A DNA stretch of 64,000 nt, taken from NCBI GenBank assembly GCA_943361925.1, contig CALRIT020000005.1:1-64000 (forward strand), written 5' to 3'. Origin of the DNA: CAISCU01 sp943361925. GTDB lineage: Bacteria; Bacteroidota; Bacteroidia; UKL13-3. Positions 33,580 to 42,436 of this stretch are shown piece after piece (the first letter of the stretch is position 1; each line of letters begins with the position of its first letter). Below the pieces are notes generated by a model. The model ran no database searches. It was given only the letters and a program-made list of their open reading frames with translations, and had not been told where the DNA came from. The translations under genes were made by a program, and so were the position numbers.

Positions 33580-35721
33580 ATGGTTTCGAATGAGCATATT
33601 TGGAGTTTTTCAAGTGTTGGTGGAGTAAAAAGAGTTAATTTAGAATCGGCTTCCGATTTAAAACATTTAGATCAATTAGACCAAAAATTATGGACTGCAT
33701 TAAGTTGCCCTGTTTACGGTTTAGAAATCGATCCAAGAACTTTGGAGTTGATTGATACGGATAATGATGGTCAAATTAGAATTCCTGAAATTTTAAAGGC
33801 AGTAAAATGGATTCTTGAGAGATTAAAAAGTCCGGATATTATTTTGCAAAAAGGCGATTCACTTGAACTTTCTTCAATTAATGATTCAACTGAGGAAGGG
33901 AAATATTTACTCACTTGTGCAGGAATAATTTTAAAAAATCTAGGTAAGCCAGACTCACAATCTATCAGCATAGATGACACCTCTGATTTTAAGAGGATTT
34001 TTGCCGGAACAGCCTTTAATGGTGATGGAATTATAACTACAGTTTCAAGCAATGATTCAAATATCATTAAACTAATTGAAGAGATTATTTTATGTTGTGG
34101 TTCCACAGAAGATAGAAGTGGAACAGCCGGGATAACTGAAAGTGAAATAGCTAAGTTTTTTACAGCTTGTGAATCTTATTTCAACTGGCAAAAACTTGCC
34201 AATGAAAACCAAGATACTTTATTTCCATTTGCTGATAATACTGATGCCGCCAGTTTGCTTTTTCAGGCTTTAGAAGCAAAAATTGATGATTATTTTTTAA
34301 GGTGTAAACTTGCTGCTTTTCATCCTGAAGCTACCAATGTTTTAAATGCATTAATTGAAAGAATGCAGCAAATCAGTGATAAAGATTTGTCATCATGTAT
34401 GGATGAAATAGCTGCTTATCCTTTGTCACATATTTCAGCAAATAAGGCTCTAAATATTAAATCCGGAATTAATCCTGCATGGGAAAGTATCTGGAAAGAG
34501 TTTGCCGGTTTGGTTTTGGGAAATTCAGAATCAATTTCAGAACAAGAGTGGTTAAATTTAAAAGCAAAATTTACCCCTTATTTAAATTGGAAAAACAGTA
34601 AAGCAGGTGCTGAAGTTGAGAGTCTTGGTGTAGAAAGAATTCAGGAAATTTTGACTTCAGATTGGAAACTTAAATTAGAAGAATTACTTCAGCTTGATAA
34701 AGAACTCGAAGACGAAGCCAATAGTATGATTCAAGTGGATCAATTGCTTAGATACAGAAGAGATTTATTTACTGTATTGAAAAATTTTGTAACATTTTTT
34801 GATTTTTATACCCCCGGTACAAAAGCAATTTTTCAAGCCGGAACTTTGTATTTAGATCAAAGAAGTTGTGATTTATGCATTAGAGTAAATGATATGGGCC
34901 GTCACAATGATATGGTTAGCTTTAGTGGAATGTATCTAATTTATTGCGATTGTGTGTCGAAAAGTACCAACGAAAAAATGACCATTGTTGCCGCATTAAC
35001 CAATGGTGATATTGACAATTTAATGGTTGGTAGAAATGCTGTTTTTTATGATAGAAAGGGCTTAGATTATGATGCTACAATTGTTAAAATCATAGATAAT
35101 CCGATAAGTATTCGACAAGCATTTTTTACGCCTTATAGAAAAGTATCTGCTTTTATAAATAAGCAAATCAATAAAATGGCTAGTGCGCAAGAAAGTAAAG
35201 TTGATAGTGCCGCAGCTAGTTCTGTTGAAGCAAGTTCAAGTTCAATGGAGACCACAAATCCTTCAGTTCCTAAGCCACCACCAGAACCGGTAGATGTTGG
35301 AAAGTATGTTGGAATTTTTGCTGCAATTGCTCTCGCTTTGGGCGCTATTGGTACGGCTGTAGCTTCGGTTATATCCGGATTTATGGCATTGTCTTGGTGG
35401 CAAATGCCATTGGCATTTTCAGGCATACTTCTACTTATCTCAGGACCTTCAATGATTATTGCTTATCTAAAACTTAGGAAAAGAAATTTAGCACCTTTAT
35501 TAGATGCAAACGGATGGGCAATTAATGCTAGAGCTATAGTGAATATTCAATTTGGTAAAGCTTTAACTCAGTTAGCAAAATTACCTGAAAACTCTAAAGT
35601 GAATATGAACGATCCTTTCTCTAAAAAGAAGAGGCCATTTTTAACAAGCGTTATCATTTTACTTGTTTTAGCTCTAATCGTATTTGGCCTACTTTGGAAG
35701 TTCGGTTTTTTGGTATTGTAG
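33580..35721 (+). CDS. EF-hand-containing membrane protein of unknown function
   Basis: This is a 713-residue protein from ATG 33580 (MVSNEHIWSFSSVGGVKRV); a longer in-frame start at 33526 has no support. A canonical EF-hand loop, DTDNDGQIRIPE, lies at about residues 52-63, with a possible degenerate second loop at FNGDGIITT. The central part is helical with no known domain. A Ser-rich, Pro-rich linker precedes two membrane segments (VGIFAAIALALGAIGTAVAS and WQMPLAFSGILLLISG) and a last hydrophobic helix at the extreme C-terminus. There is no signal peptide, so most of the protein faces the cytoplasm. It ends 3 nt from the convergent barrel gene. Confidence 0.7.
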   Translation: MVSNEHIWSFSSVGGVKRVNLESASDLKHLDQLDQKLWTALSCPVYGLEIDPRTLELIDTDNDGQIRIPEILKAVKWILERLKSPDIILQKGDSLELSSINDSTEEGKYLLTCAGIILKNLGKPDSQSISIDDTSDFKRIFAGTAFNGDGIITTVSSNDSNIIKLIEEIILCCGSTEDRSGTAGITESEIAKFFTACESYFNWQKLANENQDTLFPFADNTDAASLLFQALEAKIDDYFLRCKLAAFHPEATNVLNALIERMQQISDKDLSSCMDEIAAYPLSHISANKALNIKSGINPAWESIWKEFAGLVLGNSESISEQEWLNLKAKFTPYLNWKNSKAGAEVESLGVERIQEILTSDWKLKLEELLQLDKELEDEANSMIQVDQLLRYRRDLFTVLKNFVTFFDFYTPGTKAIFQAGTLYLDQRSCDLCIRVNDMGRHNDMVSFSGMYLIYCDCVSKSTNEKMTIVAALTNGDIDNLMVGRNAVFYDRKGLDYDATIVKIIDNPISIRQAFFTPYRKVSAFINKQINKMASAQESKVDSAAASSVEASSSSMETTNPSVPKPPPEPVDVGKYVGIFAAIALALGAIGTAVASVISGFMALSWWQMPLAFSGILLLISGPSMIIAYLKLRKRNLAPLLDANGWAINARAIVNIQFGKALTQLAKLPENSKVNMNDPFSKKKRPFLTSVIILLVLALIVFGLLWKFGFLVL

Positions 35722-35724
35722 GTA

Positions 35725-36906
35725 TTAAAACACTTCACCCAGATTAACAAAGAATCCTCTTGAACCATTAATCCCAAAGCCATAATCAATGCTCAAATTG
35801 GTTGAAGAGGTTTTGTTCATTTTTATACGTAATCCCAAGCCATATCCGGGTAATAATTGCTCGGAATGGCTTTTTATATCGCGCTTAAACGTTTGTACAT
35901 TACCAAAAACAGTTCCTCCAATGAGGCCATTTCTCATGATTCTATAACGGTATTCTGCTTCAAAATAACCCATGTTTCCTCCTTTAAAGCGTCCTTGAAT
36001 ATAACCTCTTCCAGTATTAAAAAAATCATCCCAACCTGTACTTGGTAGCAATAAATAAGGGACTCTTCCTCCAAAGGTTAACCAATTATAACTCCACAAT
36101 GCAAGTGTGTTTTTGCTTTTTGCAGGAAATGGTATGTACTTTTTTATTTCAATTACACATGAATTCCAGGATGTTTTATTGCCAAAACTTTTAGGATTAT
36201 TTCTAAAAATTAAGGAGGTATAAAATCCTTTTTCTGCATTAATAGGATTTTTTCTGTTGTCGAATAAAAATTGGCCAATCCAACCCAACGTTTCTTCTCT
36301 GGATTCTTTACCATACCTGCTTATATTTGATGGTATTCCTAGTGGGGCATCAATTTCCTTAATATTCCAAAAGTTATCGTAATAAATACCCAGTCCGGTA
36401 TAAGTATTTTTGGCTACTTTTCTTAAAACAGTTTCATGGAATCTTAAGTAGATATAATCTATTCTATAAGATGTTGAATTAATTGCTTTGGGTCCAATTC
36501 CATAAGTTTCTGAAGGATAATCCAGGAATTTATTATCAGAAATTATATTGTATTTATTTCCTTTTGTCCAAATATTGGCCATGATTGGAAATATGATTTG
36601 ATTTTTTTGGGTATAAGCAATACTGCTTAAAATTGTTGATGTTTTTGAATTCTCACTTTTATCAAGTGTAAAAGTTAAATTACTTGCAAGCAAAATAGCA
36701 AAGCCTGTTTGTAAAGTATATCCTGCAGCTGGAACAATTGAAAAATGGTAATTACTAAGAGTATCCTTTTGTTTTTTTTCTTTGATAATTTTTAGCTCTT
36801 GAAACACATCAACTATGTCTTTGTCTTGTATTTGTGCATTTGCTTGAAATGAACTTACAAGTAAAATCAGCAAGAAAAACAGAAAAAAGGCTCGGTTTAA
36901 AAACAT
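35725..36906 (-). CDS. Omp85/BamA-type outer-membrane beta-barrel protein without POTRA domains
   Basis: This 393-residue protein has a signal peptide (FFLFFLLILLVSSFQANAQ) and then a barrel of about 340 residues. Recognisable barrel features are FDNRKNPINAEKGFYTSLIF, RGYIQGRFKGGNMGYFEAEYRYRI (an equivalent of the family's (V/I)RGF and strand motif) and the last strand INGSRGFFVNLGEVF. No periplasmic POTRA domain precedes the barrel. Related short Omp85-like proteins occur in Bacteroidota, some fused to patatin. Role unknown. It is divergent from prfC, with about 210 bases between. Confidence 0.8.
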   Translation of the reverse strand: MFLNRAFFLFFLLILLVSSFQANAQIQDKDIVDVFQELKIIKEKKQKDTLSNYHFSIVPAAGYTLQTGFAILLASNLTFTLDKSENSKTSTILSSIAYTQKNQIIFPIMANIWTKGNKYNIISDNKFLDYPSETYGIGPKAINSTSYRIDYIYLRFHETVLRKVAKNTYTGLGIYYDNFWNIKEIDAPLGIPSNISRYGKESREETLGWIGQFLFDNRKNPINAEKGFYTSLIFRNNPKSFGNKTSWNSCVIEIKKYIPFPAKSKNTLALWSYNWLTFGGRVPYLLLPSTGWDDFFNTGRGYIQGRFKGGNMGYFEAEYRYRIMRNGLIGGTVFGNVQTFKRDIKSHSEQLLPGYGLGLRIKMNKTSSTNLSIDYGFGINGSRGFFVNLGEVF

Positions 36907-37058
36907 TCAAAATTAGATGAAGCTACAATCTAAAGGTTTAATTTGCTTAAAGGTTTTTTATTTAGGTGAATAGGGTTTTAATATAGATTAAAGAGTTGAT
37001 TTTATATTGTTCAAGCATTCTAAACTCAAACTAAATTTTTTATACCCGAAAGATGGAA

Positions 37059-37066
37059 TATTTTTG
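37059..37066 (+). promoter_or_regulatory. Candidate -7 box for prfC (TATTTTTG)
   Basis: TATTTTTG fits TAnnTTTG. A T-rich tract ends about 18 bases upstream in place of a clear TTTG, and the predicted leader to the ATG at 37120 is about 50 bases. Confidence 0.35.
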
Positions 37067-37119
37067 CGGGAAATATTAGAGTCGATTTTCTGTAAAGTAA
37101 AGAGATTCAAGACAATTAC

Positions 37120-38709
37120 ATGAGCTTAATAGAAGAAATTTCAAAAAGAAAAACCTTTGCCATTATTTCCCATCCGGATGCAGGTAAAACAACATTAACA
37201 GAAAAATTCCTCCTTTTTGGTGGTGCTATTCAGGTTGCAGGTGCTGTAAAAAGTAATAAAATCAAAAAAACTTCCACCTCCGATTTCATGGAAATTGAAA
37301 AACAACGTGGAATTTCTGTTGCTACTTCTGTAATGGCTTTTGAATACAATGATAAAAGAGTTAATATTTTAGATACTCCCGGCCACAAAGATTTTGCTGA
37401 AGATACTTACAGAACTCTTACTGCTGTTGATAGTGTTATTTTGGTTGTTGATAGTGTTAAGGGGGTAGAGGAACAAACTCAAAAACTAATGGAAGTATGC
37501 CGGATGAGAAATACGCCTGTTATTATTTTCATTAACAAAATGGACCGTGAGGGTAAAGATGCTTTTGATTTATTGGAGGAATTAGAAGAAAAGTTAAATA
37601 TTTCAACCAGACCTTTATCATGGCCAATTAATCAAGGTTCTAATTTCAAAGGCGTTTATAATTTATACAAAAAGGAATTAAATCTTTTTGAAACCAATAA
37701 AACTCAATTGGCCGATGTTGTAATTAATATTACTGATTTAAATTCGGAACAATTAACTCAGCATATCAGCGAAAAAGATGCTAGGAAATTAAGAGAAGAT
37801 GCCGAATTGATTGAAGGAATATATGAGCCTTTTGATATCGATTTGTACCAAAGTGGTTTATTAGCTCCGGTATTTTTTGGCAGTGCCATCAATAATTTTG
37901 GTGTTCAGGAATTATTGGAAACCTTTTTAGAAATTGCTCCAAGTCCAATGAGTAGGCAAGCAATTGAAAGACCGGTTTTGGCTAATGAAGAGGCATTAAC
38001 AGGATTCGTTTTTAAAATTCACGCGAACTTAGATCCAAACCATAGAGATAGAATTGCATTTATGCGTATTTGTTCCGGAAAGTTTGAGCGTAACAAGTTT
38101 TATTACCATACAAGAAGTGGTAAAAAACTAAAATTTGCCAATCCTACAACCTTTATGGCCAATGAAAAAATTCTTACTTCAGAAGCATATCCGGGTGATG
38201 TAATTGGTTTGTACGATAGTGGTAACTTCAAAATTGGAGATACACTAACCGAAGGTGAAAAGCTACAATTCAAAGGAATCCCAAGTTTCTCTCCGGAAAT
38301 ATTTAAGGAATTAGAAAATCGTGATCCTCTAAAAACAAAACAACTTGAAAAAGGAATTAGTCAGTTAAGCGAAGAAGGGGTTGCTCAATTGTTTATACAA
38401 GAGCCTGGACATAGAAAAATAATTGGAACAGTTGGTGACCTTCAGTTTGAGGTTATTCAGTTTAGGTTAGAGCATGAATACGGTGCAAAATGTTCGTTTA
38501 TGCCTTTAAAGTTTTATAAGGCATTTTGGATTACATGTAAAGACAAAAAAATGCTTGAACAATTTATGGTTCGTAAGGCACATGCAATTGCATCAGACAA
38601 GGAAGGAAATCCGGTATTTTTTGCTGAATCAGAGTGGAATGTTACTTATGCAAAACAAGATTTTCCGGATATCGAATTCCATACTATATCGGAGTTCAAC
38701 GGAAACTAA
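37120..38709 (+). CDS. prfC: Peptide chain release factor 3
   Basis: This 529-residue translational GTPase has P-loop HPDAGKTT, switch II DTPGHKDF, the G4 motif NKMDRE, and the RF3-specific EIEKQRGISVATSVM segment and C-terminal domains (FQFEVIQFRLEHEYGAKCSF-like region). RF3 recycles RF1/RF2 from the ribosome after peptide release. Length matches the family (about 530). It is monocistronic and convergent with the PAS membrane protein. Confidence 0.97.
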   Translation: MSLIEEISKRKTFAIISHPDAGKTTLTEKFLLFGGAIQVAGAVKSNKIKKTSTSDFMEIEKQRGISVATSVMAFEYNDKRVNILDTPGHKDFAEDTYRTLTAVDSVILVVDSVKGVEEQTQKLMEVCRMRNTPVIIFINKMDREGKDAFDLLEELEEKLNISTRPLSWPINQGSNFKGVYNLYKKELNLFETNKTQLADVVINITDLNSEQLTQHISEKDARKLREDAELIEGIYEPFDIDLYQSGLLAPVFFGSAINNFGVQELLETFLEIAPSPMSRQAIERPVLANEEALTGFVFKIHANLDPNHRDRIAFMRICSGKFERNKFYYHTRSGKKLKFANPTTFMANEKILTSEAYPGDVIGLYDSGNFKIGDTLTEGEKLQFKGIPSFSPEIFKELENRDPLKTKQLEKGISQLSEEGVAQLFIQEPGHRKIIGTVGDLQFEVIQFRLEHEYGAKCSFMPLKFYKAFWITCKDKKMLEQFMVRKAHAIASDKEGNPVFFAESEWNVTYAKQDFPDIEFHTISEFNGN

Positions 38710-38715
38710 AAAATT

Positions 38716-39336
38716 CTAAAAATGAAAGGCCTGCATTCCCTCGGAGTGCTTGTCTTCATTAGATTTGCAGCGAATAATTAAGTACTCTCTTCCAGATAAT
38801 TCAAACGGATAAAGACTGGCTTCACATTTAATCGCATTTCTATCTTTTCCAATAAAATGTATCTCTTTTAGATATTGGTCGTGGGTTAACTCTGAATTTT
38901 TTTTCGATTCTAAATCTTTAATAGATTTTTCTGAAATGATATCATGTAAACTAAGGTTTAGAATCTCTTTGTTTCCATAATCCAACATTCTGGCTAAGCT
39001 AATACTGCTTGTTAAAATAGATTGGTCTTTAACACGAATAATCATAACCGGATAAGGAGATGTTTTAAAAATTCCTGTAAACTGTTGTAATGCTGATACT
39101 TCTAAAAGATTTTTATTAAAAATAATAATAAATAACCAAATGGAACTAAGCATGATATAAACAGCAATTTTGAAAGAGTTAACCAGATTTAACTGCGATT
39201 GATTTAAGTAATTTTGGGCTCCTTCGGTAATTTGACTGCCAATAAAAAAGATTAAAAAAGTTAAAACCAGATAAATACTTATGGGTAAAAAGGTTCGCTT
39301 AATTGCGTAATTTTCAAAATAATCATTTGCGTTCAT
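38716..39336 (-). CDS. Membrane PAS-domain protein
   Basis: This 206-residue protein has two membrane helices (about residues 17-35 and 55-75) followed by a PAS domain (LQQFTGIFKTSPYPVMII, MLDYGNKEILNLSLHDI, ASLYPFELSGREYLII). No kinase, cyclase or methyl-accepting domain follows, so it is a truncated-looking sensor or an adaptor. It is divergent from the large PAS/GAF signalling cluster that begins at 39533, with about 200 bases between, and may belong functionally to it (inference). Confidence 0.7.
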   Translation of the reverse strand: MNANDYFENYAIKRTFLPISIYLVLTFLIFFIGSQITEGAQNYLNQSQLNLVNSFKIAVYIMLSSIWLFIIIFNKNLLEVSALQQFTGIFKTSPYPVMIIRVKDQSILTSSISLARMLDYGNKEILNLSLHDIISEKSIKDLESKKNSELTHDQYLKEIHFIGKDRNAIKCEASLYPFELSGREYLIIRCKSNEDKHSEGMQAFHF

Positions 39337-39492
39337 AGTCGGCGATTTAAATTAAGGCTATCCGGTTTTCAAGATAAAACATTATTTCCGGAAGTATTAC
39401 AAAAGAAAATTAATCTTTTTATACTAAAAAAAATTAAAGATTAAATGATACAAAACAGCTAAAAACTACATGAAAGTAATTTTATTAAAAAC

Positions 39493-39500
39493 TAAATTTG
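39493..39500 (+). promoter_or_regulatory. Candidate -7 box for the signalling cluster (TAAATTTG)
   Basis: TAAATTTG fits TAnnTTTG, 32 bases before the ATG at 39533. No convincing -33 element is seen. Confidence 0.3.
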
Positions 39501-39532
39501 ATTAGAGATTTACTTTCTCATACAAATCAAAT

Positions 39533-42403
39533 ATGGCAAACGAAAAACATTCTCCTAATATCAATCAAGATTCTAATGAAAATATGCTGATTGAGGTTAG
39601 TGCAGATGGCTTTTGTAGCAAAGTTAACCTTGCAACCTGCAGTTTGACAGGATTTGAGCTAGATGAAATTATTGGCAAAAAGTTTAAGGATTTTGTAGAT
39701 TTAGAAGAATTTAAATTAAAGGAAATTGAAGAGGCAATTTCAAGAGGAAATGGTGTAGTAGTTAATTTTGAAGGGAACTTTTTAAAAAAGAATGGTCAGA
39801 ATTTATTTATACTGTGGTCTGCATACTGGTCTATTCGAAACAAAAGTTTAGTCTGTATAGGTAAAGATCTTTCTATAACTGAACAAAAATTAATTAAGGC
39901 CAATAAGGAACTAAATTTATTAAATAGAATAAACGAATTACTAAGAACCGGTATTGAAGGAACAGATTTATTAGACCTGGTTTGTAATACCATTATTGAT
40001 GAAGGAAAATACCATTTGGCTTGGTTTGGTTTATTTTCTCAGGAGGATGGGGAATTTACTCAACTAAAGCCCATAAATAAAGCTGGACTCACAAAGTTAA
40101 TTAATGATTTAAATTTAGATTTTAAATTTATTAATCAGCCATTTGATCCATTTATAGAATCATTAAAAGTTAAAATTCCTTTACACGAAAATTATAAAAA
40201 TGAGTTTCCAAATATTTCAAACAATAGTTTAATTCTGAAGAAGGCTGGTATATCAAACGCTATTTTTATACCTGTAAATTTTGGTTCCTTAGGATTTGGG
40301 ATTTTGAATATTTGTTCGAATTACGAAAAACCATTCGATTTTCATGAAATTCAAATTTTAGAGAGAATAGCAGAAAATGTTTCTTTGAATTTACGCTATT
40401 CAGCATCAGAGCAACTTAATACGGCTAACAAATGGAATCTTTCCAAAATTAACTCAGAACTTCAGCTTTTAAATGAAGTAAATGATATTATTTTAAGAGA
40501 GAAAGATGAGATGAAACTCTTAAATGAAGTTTTTAATCTCATTCTTGAAAAGTTGAAATATAAATTGGCCTGGTTTTCATGGTTTCAACAAAATGATTTA
40601 CTTAAATTGGTTTTGATACCTCAATTTGTTTGGGGCGATTCTGAATATGCCGATACCTTAAGTATTGATTTTTCTGATAAAAATGTTTTAAAGGGTCCAA
40701 CAGCTCAATCAATTTTAACAAATAGAACAAGTGTTATAAATAATGTTCTTTCCAATCCTGATTATTCAATTTGGAAAGAAAGAGCTTCTCAGTTTGGAAT
40801 AAAATCAAGTATTGCACTTAATTTAAAATGTGATGATAACAAATGTGCTATTGTTGGTATTTATTCTTCTGTTGAAAATGCTTTTGATGAACATGAAATA
40901 GAGATTCTTGAAAGGATAATGCGGAATTTAAGTTTCGCCATTAGCTCTATTTACGAGAGTAAAAGCAAGGAAGAGTTTAAACATTCTTTACTTACTTCTA
41001 ATAAACAACTTACTGAATATAAAATTGCATTAGATAAATCCGCCATTGTTTCTATTACAGATATTTCAGGAATTATTCTTGATGTAAATGAAAATTTTGT
41101 AAGGTATTTTGGTTACGAAAGAAATGAAATGATTGGTTTCACTCACCAGATTTTAAATTCTAAACACCATCCCAATCACTTTTGGGAAGAATTATGGAAT
41201 ACTGTTTTGGCTGGTAAAATTTGGACAGGTGAGGTTAAGAATATTTGTAAAAATAGAAGTGTAATTTGGCTTGAAACTACAATTATTCCTTTGAAAAATG
41301 AGTTTGGTGAAATTCATCAGTTTTATGCAATTCGTTATGATATTACAAGCAAAAAAAGTTTAAGAGAACGTAATCAGTTTGTTGGATTTTTGGTTGATTC
41401 AACTGAAGATTCAATTATTTCATTAAATACAAGTGGTTTAATTACTTCATGGAATAATGGTGCTGAAAAAATTTATGGCTATTCAGCTAAAGAAGCTGAG
41501 ATGAAAACAATTTATGAATTAATTCCTGCCGATAATATCAATGCAGAAATTGAATTTATTTCTAAACTAAGTTCATCAACAAAAATTAGTGAAACATTTG
41601 AATTAAACAGGAAAAGAAAAGATGGCACCTGGGTTCCTTTATCAATTACCTTGTCCTCTATTGAAGATGAGGATGGGAATTTAATTGGTGTTTCAGAAAT
41701 TGCTAAAGATATCAGTAAAATTAAGGAAGCTGAAGTTGAACTTCAAAATCAAATTAAATTTTTGAAGGATTTATCGTTTATTAATTCATTTGAAATAAAA
41801 CAGGAGGTTGCTAAACTACAAACAATGGCTCTTTATGTGGCAGAAAATTATGCTCAAAAGGATGAATTTGCAGATATTTTTGAGCAAGCTAAAAGGTCGT
41901 TTAGCAAACTAAATTTTTCTCTTGAAAAAATGAATTCTCTTATTTCTTCACCTTTAAAGAAATCTGAAAATGTTCCTAAACCAACTTTCCAAAGGAAGAT
42001 AACAAGTTTGTGTATTATTGATAACGATATAAATCATGTAACACTACTTAAAAACCTGTTTTCAAAGGGGAAAAGATTTGTAAAAATAAATCATTTTTTA
42101 GAGGTTGATTTAGCTCTGAATTCCATGAAAACTAGCGAAATTGATAGTAATTGTTTAGTTATTCTTGATCCTGAAACTGAAAATAAAAAGGGTTGGGAAT
42201 TTTTAAAACAACATGAATTATTGCGTCTCAATACCGATATTTTATTAATGTCTTATAAGTTTGATGATATAGCAATTGAAAGGGCAATGGATTATAGAAA
42301 TGTTGGAAACTACATTCAAAAACCTTTAAATATTAACCAGCTTGAAAGTATAATAAATGCTGAGATTTTGATTTGGAAAACGAATAGACAAGCTAATAAC
42401 TAA
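39533..42403 (+). CDS. PAS-GAF-GAF-PAS-PAS protein with degenerate DHp helix and C-terminal receiver
   Basis: This is a 956-residue soluble signalling protein. In order it has PAS (about 14-125), two GAF domains (about 140-290 and 315-480), PAS (about 500-605), PAS (about 615-740), a DHp-like helical hairpin (about 745-815) and a receiver (about 820-950). The DHp H-box reads FINSFEIKQEVAKLQ with Phe753 where a histidine is expected, and no HATPase domain follows. The receiver keeps Asp879 (VILDPETENKKGWEF), a Ser at the switch and Lys in IQKPLN. It therefore cannot autophosphorylate and may be a scaffold or phosphate sink for the next kinase, whose gene starts 33 bases downstream. Confidence 0.8.
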   Translation: MANEKHSPNINQDSNENMLIEVSADGFCSKVNLATCSLTGFELDEIIGKKFKDFVDLEEFKLKEIEEAISRGNGVVVNFEGNFLKKNGQNLFILWSAYWSIRNKSLVCIGKDLSITEQKLIKANKELNLLNRINELLRTGIEGTDLLDLVCNTIIDEGKYHLAWFGLFSQEDGEFTQLKPINKAGLTKLINDLNLDFKFINQPFDPFIESLKVKIPLHENYKNEFPNISNNSLILKKAGISNAIFIPVNFGSLGFGILNICSNYEKPFDFHEIQILERIAENVSLNLRYSASEQLNTANKWNLSKINSELQLLNEVNDIILREKDEMKLLNEVFNLILEKLKYKLAWFSWFQQNDLLKLVLIPQFVWGDSEYADTLSIDFSDKNVLKGPTAQSILTNRTSVINNVLSNPDYSIWKERASQFGIKSSIALNLKCDDNKCAIVGIYSSVENAFDEHEIEILERIMRNLSFAISSIYESKSKEEFKHSLLTSNKQLTEYKIALDKSAIVSITDISGIILDVNENFVRYFGYERNEMIGFTHQILNSKHHPNHFWEELWNTVLAGKIWTGEVKNICKNRSVIWLETTIIPLKNEFGEIHQFYAIRYDITSKKSLRERNQFVGFLVDSTEDSIISLNTSGLITSWNNGAEKIYGYSAKEAEMKTIYELIPADNINAEIEFISKLSSSTKISETFELNRKRKDGTWVPLSITLSSIEDEDGNLIGVSEIAKDISKIKEAEVELQNQIKFLKDLSFINSFEIKQEVAKLQTMALYVAENYAQKDEFADIFEQAKRSFSKLNFSLEKMNSLISSPLKKSENVPKPTFQRKITSLCIIDNDINHVTLLKNLFSKGKRFVKINHFLEVDLALNSMKTSEIDSNCLVILDPETENKKGWEFLKQHELLRLNTDILLMSYKFDDIAIERAMDYRNVGNYIQKPLNINQLESIINAEILIWKTNRQANN

Positions 42404-42436
42404 CCTTTTTGTTTTCGATTCTTTAATTGAATAAAT

